The notes beneath the pieces were generated by a model. That model saw only the letters and a program-made list of their open reading frames with translations, did no database searches and had not been told where the DNA came from. A DNA stretch of 64,000 bases from Citrobacter amalonaticus Y19. Its GTDB lineage: Bacteria; Pseudomonadota; Gammaproteobacteria; Enterobacterales; Enterobacteriaceae. The stretch spans positions 1,550,001 through 1,614,000 of the forward strand of contig NZ_CP011132.1 of NCBI RefSeq assembly GCF_000981805.1, given 5' to 3'. The position numbers and the translations under genes are program-made. Below are positions 9,347-18,900 of this stretch, piece by piece; positions within the stretch are counted from its first letter, which is position 1; each line of letters begins with the position of its first letter.

Positions 9347-10675
9347 ATGGATATCTGTTCTCGTGGCGTTTTCTCTTTGTTTCGCGTTAAAAAAATCAGT
9401 GCCCTGGTGGTAGCAGCGTTCTTCCTGGCGAGTTGTTCCTCAAAACCCCCGGTTTCACTGGTGACGCCGCCAAAATCTACGCCGACATCACCGTCTAAAA
9501 CACAGAAACTGAATGAGCCGGTTCGCGGCGTGTGGCTGGCGACAGTTTCCCGGCTGGACTGGCCGCCGGTGGCGTCCGTCAATGTCAGTAGCGCGTCCAC
9601 GCGGATAGCAATGCAAAAGAAAGCGTTAATCGATAAGCTCGATAACCTACAGTCTCTGGGGATTAATACCGTTTTCTTTCAGGTTAAACCTGACGGCACC
9701 GCCCTTTGGCCGTCGTCTATTTTACCGTGGTCGGATATGCTCACCGGGAAGATTGGTGAAAATCCGGGCTACGATCCGCTCCAGTTCATGCTCGATGAAG
9801 CCCACAAACGCGGCATGCGCGTTCACGCCTGGTTCAACCCTTATCGCGTCTCTACCAATGTGAAATCGTCAACGGTGAACGAACTGAACCGCACCGTGTC
9901 GCTTCAGCCCGCCAGCGTGTTTGTTCTCCATCGCGACTGGATCCGTACCGCCGGCAATCGCTATGTTCTCGACCCGGGGATCCCGGAGGCCCGTGACTGG
10001 ATAACCAGCATCGTGGCTGAAGTGGTGACGCGCTATCCGGTGGATGGCGTCCAGTTTGATGATTATTTCTATGCCGAATCCCCCGGTTCGGCACTGAACG
10101 ACAGTCTGACCTTCCAGCGTTACGGCCAGGGATTCAGCTCAAAAGCTGACTGGCGTCGGCATAACACTCAACAGTTAATTGAACAGGTTTCCCGTACGAT
10201 CAGGCAAGTCAATCCGGACGTCGAGTTTGGCGTCAGTCCGGCGGGCGTCTGGCGTAACCGTTCGCACGACCCTGCCGGATCCGATACCCGTGGCGCGGCG
10301 GCGTATGACGAGTCGTATGCGGACACGCGGCTTTGGGTTAAACAGGGCCTGCTGGATTACATCGCACCGCAAATTTACTGGCCCTTCTCCCGCGATGCGG
10401 CGCGCTATGACGTGCTGGCGAAATGGTGGGCAGACGTTGTGAAGCCGACGAAAACGCGGCTTTATATTGGCGTCGCGCTGTACAAAGTCGGCGAACCCTC
10501 GCGCAATGAACCGGACTGGACGGTCAACGGCGGCGTACCGGAACTGAAGAAACAACTCGATTTGAATGAATCGATGCCACAAATTAGTGGCACGATTTTG
10601 TTCAGAGAGAACAATCTCAACCAACCGCAGGCCCAGCAGGTCGTCAGTTACCTGAGAAACCGCTGGTCTAAGTGA
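9347..10675 (+). CDS. digH: DigH, divisome-localised glycosyl hydrolase lipoprotein
   Basis: Formerly yddW. In E. coli this outer-membrane lipoprotein cleaves glycan strands of peptidoglycan stripped of stem peptides and localises to the division site. The 442-residue protein has a lipoprotein signal with lipobox LASC (Cys near residue 29), a Pro/Thr/Ser-rich spacer, then a GHL10-family TIM-barrel domain (~residues 55-370) with conserved VFFQVKPDGTALWPS, HAWFNPYR, GVQFDDYFY and YIAPQIYWPF. The start ATG and first residues MDICSR match E. coli YddW. It stands alone, convergent with the giant-gene cluster and sharing a terminator with it. Confidence 0.94.
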   Translation: MDICSRGVFSLFRVKKISALVVAAFFLASCSSKPPVSLVTPPKSTPTSPSKTQKLNEPVRGVWLATVSRLDWPPVASVNVSSASTRIAMQKKALIDKLDNLQSLGINTVFFQVKPDGTALWPSSILPWSDMLTGKIGENPGYDPLQFMLDEAHKRGMRVHAWFNPYRVSTNVKSSTVNELNRTVSLQPASVFVLHRDWIRTAGNRYVLDPGIPEARDWITSIVAEVVTRYPVDGVQFDDYFYAESPGSALNDSLTFQRYGQGFSSKADWRRHNTQQLIEQVSRTIRQVNPDVEFGVSPAGVWRNRSHDPAGSDTRGAAAYDESYADTRLWVKQGLLDYIAPQIYWPFSRDAARYDVLAKWWADVVKPTKTRLYIGVALYKVGEPSRNEPDWTVNGGVPELKKQLDLNESMPQISGTILFRENNLNQPQAQQVVSYLRNRWSK

Positions 10676-10682
10676 CGTTGTA

Positions 10683-10714
10683 ACGTAAAGAGAGAACGGA
10701 GTCTCTCTTTACGT
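10683..10714. terminator. bidirectional terminator-like hairpin
   Basis: A 13-bp perfect stem (ACGTAAAGAGAGA / TCTCTCTTTACGT) with a 6-base loop, between the convergent ends of digH and the giant-gene cluster. It is followed by CGCGTTTTA on the plus strand. Confidence 0.8.
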
Positions 10715-10720
10715 CGCGTT

Positions 10721-13700
10721 TTACGGGTTCCAGTTCCAACTCCAGTTCTCGCTTCGGGGTTGGCCTTTGTCATCGTACGTCTGCAGCACTCCCTTCTTCT
10801 GCGACCAGTCTGTTAACGTCGCGATGAGTCGCCCTCCACTGCCAACCAGTGCCAGTTCATCGCCTTCCAGCATGGTACAGAGCCCTCCCGGCAGGTCATT
10901 GGCCCAACTGAGCGTATCGAACGTTGCGGGTATTTTTCCCTTAATCTGCTGGCAGCGCCATCCGTGGTCTTCATCAACGTTCAGGAGAACAGACATCTCT
11001 TTCCCCTCTTTTCGCTTAAGCGTCACGTTGGGCTTCGGCCAGTTACCATTGTGCGCAGGCAGCGGCGCGGTGGTGATTGGACCAATGATTTCAGGCAGCC
11101 AGCGGACCTTCGCTTCGTCGCCTGAGCCGTCCGCGTTCCTTTCGGGAAACAACTGCGCTTGCAGGGCCGTCCAGTCCGTCGGCAGGCAATCGGTATATTG
11201 AAACTTGTAGATGTATCCGATTGAGCCCTCGGGCAATTTTCCCTTTATCGGCGAATCCGTCATGTAAGAATGAAAGCGCAATGGCGGATAGCGCGTTTCA
11301 GCCGTGATGGGATCGCGCTGCGGGTAATAGACGCCTGTCAGCCTCCCCAGTTGCTGATTGGCCAGCGGGGAGGCCACGTCATTGACGGGTTCAAACACCA
11401 ACAGCAGATGAAAGGTGCCACCGCCCGATCTGATACAGCGAAGTTCTTTCCCGGGTTCGGCTTTCTTAATCGGTTCCAGTGGTTCAATCAGTAAATCGCG
11501 GGAGATATTTTCACTGGCTTGCACCACGCTGCTCCGGGTCAGCGTGATGGCGTTTTTGTTATCCTCAATGGCCATCTGCAAAGATTCCTGAGCGATGGCC
11601 AGATGCCGGTACGGCATGCCAATAAAGGTCAACCAGTGCGATTCGCCATAGTCGCTGAGCAACAGGCGGCGGGCTTTGCACCCCTCTGCGTTTTTAAGCA
11701 CAACGGGCAGCACCGATTTTATCGGCAGGTCGGTCGTTGCCTCCGTTGTTTCCCACGGTGAATAACGTTTGACGGTGGCCCATTGCTCACTCCCAAGGGC
11801 CATGACCTGATCAAGCACCTGGACTCCCCAGCGCATTGCCGCCGTCCCGTCCCACTGGCCTTTGTGCCAGCTACACAACAGACGCCGTGACGTGTTCGCG
11901 TCGCCGGCTTTCTCGATGCGTTTCCCCTGCGCCTGGTGCAGAGAGAGGAGAAAATCGGTTCCCGGCGGGCTTTCGATGACGAAATCAAACGGAACGCGAT
12001 CGTCACCTTCTTCCCGGCGGCCGAGTAACCAACTCTGCCCATCCTCGCTGAGGGGAAATTGATCGCTCAGCGTCCATTTCTCGTGCGGGTCAAGCATACG
12101 GCGGATGCGGATCTTCGCCATTATCCAGTAGGCAAACACATCGTGACCCGTCGGGCGGACGATAATGGCCGTCTGCGCCACTTTGCCATTACTGTCGGTA
12201 TCGTAAGTCAGGCCAAAAGGACTGTCGGTTTCGATTCCCCAGTTCATCTCGCGTTCAGGCGCGACCGGCTCGCCCAATTCGGTAAACCAGCTACTCTCAG
12301 GCAGATAAAGCGTGACCTTCTTTGCGTCATCCACACGATGACCCGGCCCTGCGTGGAAGATGGGATTGGGGCCAAGTTCATTCACCGTGGCATAACGTGT
12401 GGCTTCAAGGTCAACCTCGAAGGTTTCCCCGACGCCGCTGTACTGCGTCAGCGCATCCGTTCGACAGAGCGCATCGTTCAGGCAAATCAGCGCCCCGTTT
12501 GCACTGGTACGGATCGCCGTGAGCGTTTCCTTCTCTTGCGCCATGACCGTGCGTACCAGCGGAATCGTGGTCTGGACTGTTGGCGGTGCCAGTCGCAGTG
12601 ACGGATCGCGCCAGTTGATACATGCGGGCACGACGGTACCCTTAGCGACAATCGTGTTCTCAAGACTCTTAACCGCGCTGCTGTTCAGCCAACGGCGATA
12701 ACGCAGGATCGGGCGCATGACGCAGGCGAAAAAACGCGCGCCGTGATAGCCGGGCATTCGCAGACGACAAAGGATCGCTGGTTCGACAAGTGAACCAAAA
12801 CACCAGTCCGCAGCGGTTGCGGCACGACTGGTTTGCAGAATATGGCTTTGCGTTTCGCGTAAAGACGAGGTGCCGGCGAACGCTTCGGACCACTGCTCCA
12901 GTTGGGTGTTGTCATTTAGTCGTTTGGGGAGCGCCAGCGGGTAGCCCGTCCAGTGCCATTCGTGTCGCTGTACCAGAAATCCTTTCAGCCCGTTCGCGTC
13001 GAACCCCTTCCCCGCGGCCAGATGTGCGACGGTATCTGACCCTTGCGGCACAAAACGGAGCGCCTGCTGAATCTCTTTCAGTGCTTTTCCCGCGCCCTTG
13101 AGCAGCGTTATTGTGTCAGGTAAACATTCAAACCGGTGTACTACGGGTGAAAAACCGCGGTGTGACGCCTCACTCCACTTGTCGTGATTATCAGTGGCAA
13201 AGTCCGCCATCCGCATCTCTGGCCCTGGGATAAAGAATGTCGTTGGCACCAGAGACCAGAGGGTCACAGTGGCGATCGTTCCCGGTTTCAGAATGAGCGC
13301 GATCGTGCCCGTGCCCTTTGGCGGCACGACGAGTGATGTGCTTCCTGCCTCTACACGCAGTGTGGCGGGCGTTAAGAAACCTCTCTCTCTGTGGTACTCC
13401 GGCGTGACGAGGTAATCGACTTCCGGACCATCATCAAATTTCACTCTCACTCCGATAGCCTTAACGGCGGGATGGCGAGGAAGATCGACCACATCCTCAG
13501 GCCGTTTTTTGCCTGTTTTTCGCAGTTTATTGAGTAGCGTGGCGCGCAGGGCTCTGAGCGTCGCACTCTTACCATGGGCGGGTTTGAGCAATTCCTGGCA
13601 GATGTCGGCTTCCATCCACCTTATCAGCACCTGCTCTGTGGCATCGGGCGGGGTCAACGTCAGCGTGGCCGATTTGAGCGCACTGCTGTTCCAGTCGTTT

Positions 13701-15931
13701 TTTCCGTCGCAAATGACGACAACACGCGGGTGCTTGCCGTCTGCCACTTTCGGGTGTTCACCGGCCTGCTCCCGATCTGCCGCTAAGCCTTGCAGATTCC
13801 AGGCACGGGATTCCCCTTCCATCAGCCAGGGATCGACGGCCTTCTCTGCGGACTGGACGGTGACGGCGCCTGGGGCTACCCGGCACAAATAAAGATACCC
13901 CTCAGCGGGTAAGAAATTCAGTTGGCTGGCGGCTTTGAGTGCACAGGGGTCATCACTACTGTGAAAGTTCTCCTCCAGAATCTGCCCGCCATTGCCCATT
14001 GCCGTTCCTGCTACCCAATAACGAAATCCATAGGCTAACGGAGGGAGTCGCCAGGGAGAGATATAATCATCCGAGTTTTCTTGCGGATCATCAGGCCAGC
14101 CAAAATCGAGACAGTCGACGCCGTCTTTGAGGCTCACTGCGCCACTCAGCGGTGCGCCCGAATAGGCAAACGCCACCACTTTGCGACCGTTCTGCACGGT
14201 CGCCCCCACGGTGTCGTGAAATCGCTGTGTGGGCCCTTTCCGCTCGGTGTCCGGTAGCCACGCCCCCTGCACTTTCAGCGCCGTGTCCGTCAGCCACGCG
14301 CAGCCTAATTTGGCTACGACTTTTTCCTTCCCCATGGCCATGGCGACGGCATAGCCGCGAATGTCCCGATCGTCATAGGCCCCGTCTGGCGAGCAGATCT
14401 CAACCGCCAGATCGCGCTCCTCGCCCAGGCTGATAACCTTTTGCGCACCGGGTAACTGCATTTGTTCCTGTAGCGTCTGAAGTATCTTATTGATTCCTGC
14501 ATTCTGCGCGCCTGGCTTTGGACACTCCACCAGCAACGCCAGCATCTCCTGATAGCTGTCACTCAGAACATTGGCCTGAGTTGAAACATCTCCCGCAATC
14601 CAGGACTCGATGCCGGCGCGCAGTGCTTGTGTTGCCGCTGGCGCTTTTTCCGACAGATGGAAAAACCACCAGCGCGCCTGCAATTCGGCAATGCCGGGGT
14701 CTGAGTAATGTAACGATATCAGCTGATACCACTCGATAAAGTTGAGCGTTGGGTTGTCCGCTTCTGGCTGATGAAAATTTACCGCCACGGCCGCCAGCCA
14801 CGAGGTCATCATTATCCGTCGGCCATCAGCGGTACTGAGCATCATCCCCACGTTTAGCGCAAAGCCCGAAATGGTGTTACTGCTGTCGTCGACAAGGGGG
14901 TGCAGTAACCGATGTTCGCCCGCCCCAGGGTTAATAATGGCTTGCCGGAGCGTTGCCCAGACCTGGGTGTTAGCGTCCCAGGTCTCGATAGAAATAGCCA
15001 CCGGGTTGCCGCCCTGAAGGCGATCCCAGAACCAGATATGCACAGACGTCTTGTTACGCGTTTCAGTACGCAGATATCCGGGGCCTAATGCGCGGTTCAG
15101 CAGCTGATGTTGTTCAATCCCCGGCTGCCATTCGCCATTGGCCGCTTCGGCATTGAGTACATGAGCCAGCATGGGCAGTGGCGCCAGAATGGCATCGGCC
15201 AGCCAGGCACGCATCCCGGTTTCCGCTCGTTCGGCGCTTTTCAGTTGCGGCGTCAGCGTCGCGTTGACGGCGGGTTTGATCTTTTTCATCACGACAGTAA
15301 AGGCGGGTAAGCCGGTGTAGGGCAGCTTGTCTTTCTCCGTTCTTGCCTCGTAGCTAATCGTCACTATTTCGTCCGTTGTGTCGGCATGCACAGGGCTAAA
15401 GACGATGTCCAGATCCTCATGAGTCATCGTGAATTCCGGTGCGCAGGCCTCAGGCGGTACGGCATTGTCAAAGGTGAGACTTCGGATCATCCCCAGCATA
15501 TCGCGACTTACACCAGCAGGTAACAGCGTCAGAGGGGCAAACAGGTGTGGCAGACTGATATCTCCGCGACTGGCCTGCCCCTGCGCAATGGCGGTGGAAA
15601 ACGGAAACGGACAACGGCTGCACTTTTGTCTGATTTCGTCCGCCATTTTTTCCTGTAGATTCTGCGAATCGGTCAGCACATTGGTCAGAACCGGCGCGGC
15701 GGGGTGAAATTGATTTTCGATAACCAGCGCCCAGCCGGTAATGCGCATTTGCCAGGGCCAGAGCAGCGAACCGACGGTGTCGATCACCGTCTGTCCGTCT
15801 ATGGACGGGACACCTTCGGGAAGCTCGCCCGTCGGCATCACCCAGTTAACTGAGATTCGCCGTTTTGTATCCCCATCCACCAGCCCTTCATCATTGCCAT
15901 GCATCATCCAGCTAAACGTTGTTAATGACAT
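10721..15931 (-). CDS. giant protein of unknown function, last gene of three-gene cluster
   Basis: I do not recognise this 1736-residue protein. The start is taken as the ATG at 15931, which has GAGG five bases upstream; a GTG at 15937 overlaps that site. There is no signal peptide or clear membrane segment, so it is probably cytoplasmic unless exported by a dedicated route. The sequence is mixed alpha/beta and rich in Trp and Pro. An early CSRCPF lies near residue 100 and the protein ends in WSWNWNP. No nuclease, ATPase, kinase or toxin motif is visible. It begins 7 bases after the stop of the 1761-residue gene, so the two are surely co-transcribed and likely function together. Base composition is close to the backbone. 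Confidence 0.85.
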   Translation of the reverse strand: MSLTTFSWMMHGNDEGLVDGDTKRRISVNWVMPTGELPEGVPSIDGQTVIDTVGSLLWPWQMRITGWALVIENQFHPAAPVLTNVLTDSQNLQEKMADEIRQKCSRCPFPFSTAIAQGQASRGDISLPHLFAPLTLLPAGVSRDMLGMIRSLTFDNAVPPEACAPEFTMTHEDLDIVFSPVHADTTDEIVTISYEARTEKDKLPYTGLPAFTVVMKKIKPAVNATLTPQLKSAERAETGMRAWLADAILAPLPMLAHVLNAEAANGEWQPGIEQHQLLNRALGPGYLRTETRNKTSVHIWFWDRLQGGNPVAISIETWDANTQVWATLRQAIINPGAGEHRLLHPLVDDSSNTISGFALNVGMMLSTADGRRIMMTSWLAAVAVNFHQPEADNPTLNFIEWYQLISLHYSDPGIAELQARWWFFHLSEKAPAATQALRAGIESWIAGDVSTQANVLSDSYQEMLALLVECPKPGAQNAGINKILQTLQEQMQLPGAQKVISLGEERDLAVEICSPDGAYDDRDIRGYAVAMAMGKEKVVAKLGCAWLTDTALKVQGAWLPDTERKGPTQRFHDTVGATVQNGRKVVAFAYSGAPLSGAVSLKDGVDCLDFGWPDDPQENSDDYISPWRLPPLAYGFRYWVAGTAMGNGGQILEENFHSSDDPCALKAASQLNFLPAEGYLYLCRVAPGAVTVQSAEKAVDPWLMEGESRAWNLQGLAADREQAGEHPKVADGKHPRVVVICDGKNDWNSSALKSATLTLTPPDATEQVLIRWMEADICQELLKPAHGKSATLRALRATLLNKLRKTGKKRPEDVVDLPRHPAVKAIGVRVKFDDGPEVDYLVTPEYHRERGFLTPATLRVEAGSTSLVVPPKGTGTIALILKPGTIATVTLWSLVPTTFFIPGPEMRMADFATDNHDKWSEASHRGFSPVVHRFECLPDTITLLKGAGKALKEIQQALRFVPQGSDTVAHLAAGKGFDANGLKGFLVQRHEWHWTGYPLALPKRLNDNTQLEQWSEAFAGTSSLRETQSHILQTSRAATAADWCFGSLVEPAILCRLRMPGYHGARFFACVMRPILRYRRWLNSSAVKSLENTIVAKGTVVPACINWRDPSLRLAPPTVQTTIPLVRTVMAQEKETLTAIRTSANGALICLNDALCRTDALTQYSGVGETFEVDLEATRYATVNELGPNPIFHAGPGHRVDDAKKVTLYLPESSWFTELGEPVAPEREMNWGIETDSPFGLTYDTDSNGKVAQTAIIVRPTGHDVFAYWIMAKIRIRRMLDPHEKWTLSDQFPLSEDGQSWLLGRREEGDDRVPFDFVIESPPGTDFLLSLHQAQGKRIEKAGDANTSRRLLCSWHKGQWDGTAAMRWGVQVLDQVMALGSEQWATVKRYSPWETTEATTDLPIKSVLPVVLKNAEGCKARRLLLSDYGESHWLTFIGMPYRHLAIAQESLQMAIEDNKNAITLTRSSVVQASENISRDLLIEPLEPIKKAEPGKELRCIRSGGGTFHLLLVFEPVNDVASPLANQQLGRLTGVYYPQRDPITAETRYPPLRFHSYMTDSPIKGKLPEGSIGYIYKFQYTDCLPTDWTALQAQLFPERNADGSGDEAKVRWLPEIIGPITTAPLPAHNGNWPKPNVTLKRKEGKEMSVLLNVDEDHGWRCQQIKGKIPATFDTLSWANDLPGGLCTMLEGDELALVGSGGRLIATLTDWSQKKGVLQTYDDKGQPRSENWSWNWNP

Positions 15932-15938
15932 AGACACC

Positions 15939-18900
15939 TCACAAATCCTGTTCCACTGTGCGGGAAATATGTGCCGTGTAGCACCAGCAAACTTCGATAG
16001 AAATATCCAGATGTCCGCGCCCTTTCATCTGTCCGTTTCGGTGCTCGACCTGCACCAGTAGATTCAGCCAGGCGGTCAGATAGCCCAGTACCTTTGCGCT
16101 ACCGGTCATTTGCACGCCAGCGGCAAAAAAGTTCTGCGATGAGTCGGAAGAGAAACCGGCTTCGACAAACAGGCGAATGGCATAACTGCCCTCGGCGACC
16201 CCGGCAAGATTGAAGGTTTTCGTCGAGACCAATGCCACGCCAATCGATGCCTCATACTCCGATGTGAGCTTGCCGTTCTTATTCACCGCCGCTGCCCGGG
16301 TCGTCAGCCAACCACCACCACCATAGACGCCTATCTGCATGGAAACGGGCGACGCTTTTTCACCAATGCCAAAGTAGGTTTCAATTTGCATCATCCCGTC
16401 GTTCATATTTAGCCGGAAACCGGAGGCCAGAACCGATTGACCCAGTGAGACGCCGCCATACTCCAGTGGGCCAAACGCCTGTTTCTGGCTCACCGACGCC
16501 CCCGTCGGGATCCCGTCCTTGTTTTTGACGATTTCTACATACGGAGGAACTTCTGGCATCGCGCCCCGTAATACGTCGCCGATAAATTTCAGTGCGGCGT
16601 GCGGTTCAATATTTTTCGGGTCGAGATCGAACGTAAACCCGCTGGCCTCGCTGTACTGAATGCGGGCATCCGCAAAGGTCACCAGCGGTTGGCCCGAAAA
16701 GTTGAGGATCCAGTCGCCACTGAACAGCGCCTGCGTGCGCGTTCGTGTCGCTTCACTGGGGGAAATATCGACATCACTGGTTGCCACCAGCGTGGGTTTA
16801 CGGACATCAAGGCTCAGCGGGGGGATTTCAAACAGCGATTCTGTGCTCGTAAACTGATGATCAATAACCGCTTTGATACTGGCGCTACGCGTTTTGGGAT
16901 CGATATGATGGCTGATACGAATGGCATCATCGGGCAAATCCGGCAGTTTGAATTTCTTGAAGAAGTTTTCAAAATCAATCGCCGTATTACGAACGATCTG
17001 TGAGAAATCAACGCCCCGAAGCGACGCAGGAACAATGTTACCGTTCAGTTCGCAGGAAGGGATCGTCAGCCCCAACTCCTTAATCCCGGCATCCACCTCA
17101 CGGAGTCGGGCGACAAACGGCGATGTTTCAATCTGATCTTTTAGATCGTCGAAAACATATTCAATGTTGTCGGTGCGGATGGTCAATTGTGGAAGCTGTG
17201 GCGGATCCGAAAGCAGCTTCACCAGTTTGATGGCCTGACCGGCTTTGGGAAGTGCCTCAGCGATGCCTCTGTTCGCCTGCTTTAACGTCGCGTCGATCGC
17301 CTTCGCATATTCACGACTTTTTTGATCAAACAGTCGCGTGGCCTGATCGACAAACTGCTCACGGACCTGTCGGGTCGTCTCGGCTACCTGTTCTTGTAGT
17401 TTGTTCGCGACCTCAACCCATTGACCGGCGTCAGACAGTCCCTCAATCAGCGCCTTCACTTCGCCTCTTCGCCGATCCAGCTCCGCCTTTACGACGGCGG
17501 CGTTGTGACTCAATAACGCGGTGGCCTGTTTATTGACCTCGTCAAGCCTGGCGGAGAGTGTCGAAACCGCGCTATCGATGGAAATAAATTCCCGGTTCCA
17601 GGCGTCAGTCAGGGCGATTGAAAACGGCGAACGGTTGGTGAAGGCAGGTACCCTCAGAGACGCGTTCAGTGCCTCCAGCGCCGCGACAAAATCAGCAAAC
17701 TCTTTATCAATCGGCTTGTTATCTTCAATTTTTTTTACCAGCGCCTGGTATGCAGCGCATTCCTGTCGCCACGGCGGGAAGAAGGTTTGCGTGGCATTGC
17801 CGAAAAGGTTGCCCCGCAGGGTGTCGATGGCGGCGAGCACTGATCCCAGCGTCGTTGTCGTATTGTGCATCGTCTGCCAGTCGAACGTCTCCAGCAGGCT
17901 CAATGTATCATTCAGTGGAGCGAGTACCGGCGGGATCTGCTTTTGCAGTTCTGCACGCTGGGCATCCAGGTCGCCGATGTTCCTGATTTGTTCTGACACC
18001 TTGCTGATGGTCGCAATATAGGTGGCAACCGCCTGTTCCAGATTGGTCAGCGGCAGTGTGAGCATATCGCGAAGATGCTGAGGCCCCTGCCACTGCGCAG
18101 GAAATTTCAGCGCGCCGATGGTGATACTGAGTTCATCAACGCTCTTCATGCCTTCACGGAGCAGGGTCGTCATCGTGGTGCAATACGCGTCGACGGCCAG
18201 AAGCAGCGCATCCCGATCCGTTATACCCAACAGATCCTTATACGCCGTATCCGCACGCGTAGTAATCTCTCTGAGTGCTGGGCACAGGGCGGCAATGTTG
18301 TTGGGCGCTTCTGCACAAAAAAGACGTAAATCCGCGATGACCGCTTTTGCACCATTCAATGATTCAGCAGAACGTCTGACGAAAGCCTGTACGGGAAGGT
18401 TGACGTAACGACTCGCCAGCAAGGATTTTACGCTCTCCACCTCAAGATTCGGATCGTGGATAGCTGACAACATCGTCAGCAAATGGTCTGTCGCCGCATG
18501 CCCCTGAGCACAGAGTTCATCGATCATCTGGACCGAGAGCGATCGCGCCAGCCCCAGGCTCTTTTTGACATGATCAATAGCTTCACTCACGCCAGGGGTT
18601 ATTTGGGCAACCTCTATTGTCAAACGGCTAGTGCATTCATCAAAGACATCATCCACCTGTTTTTTCAGGCGCGCTTTGAACGTCTCGAGGTTGTTACCCT
18701 CGAATAACGCCCAGAGTTTTTTGGCATCCTGAAACAACGACTGAAGCGTCGCGTCCAGACTTTTTAGCTCAGCGCTGTATGTCGCGTGCTGGATCAGCGA
18801 CGCAATGTTTTTACCCTCATCATCCGGTAGCGTACTCAGATCCACCCTGCGCGTCGCGAGCGTACGTTCAATCTGCATTGTGCGAATGCTGGCGACCAGT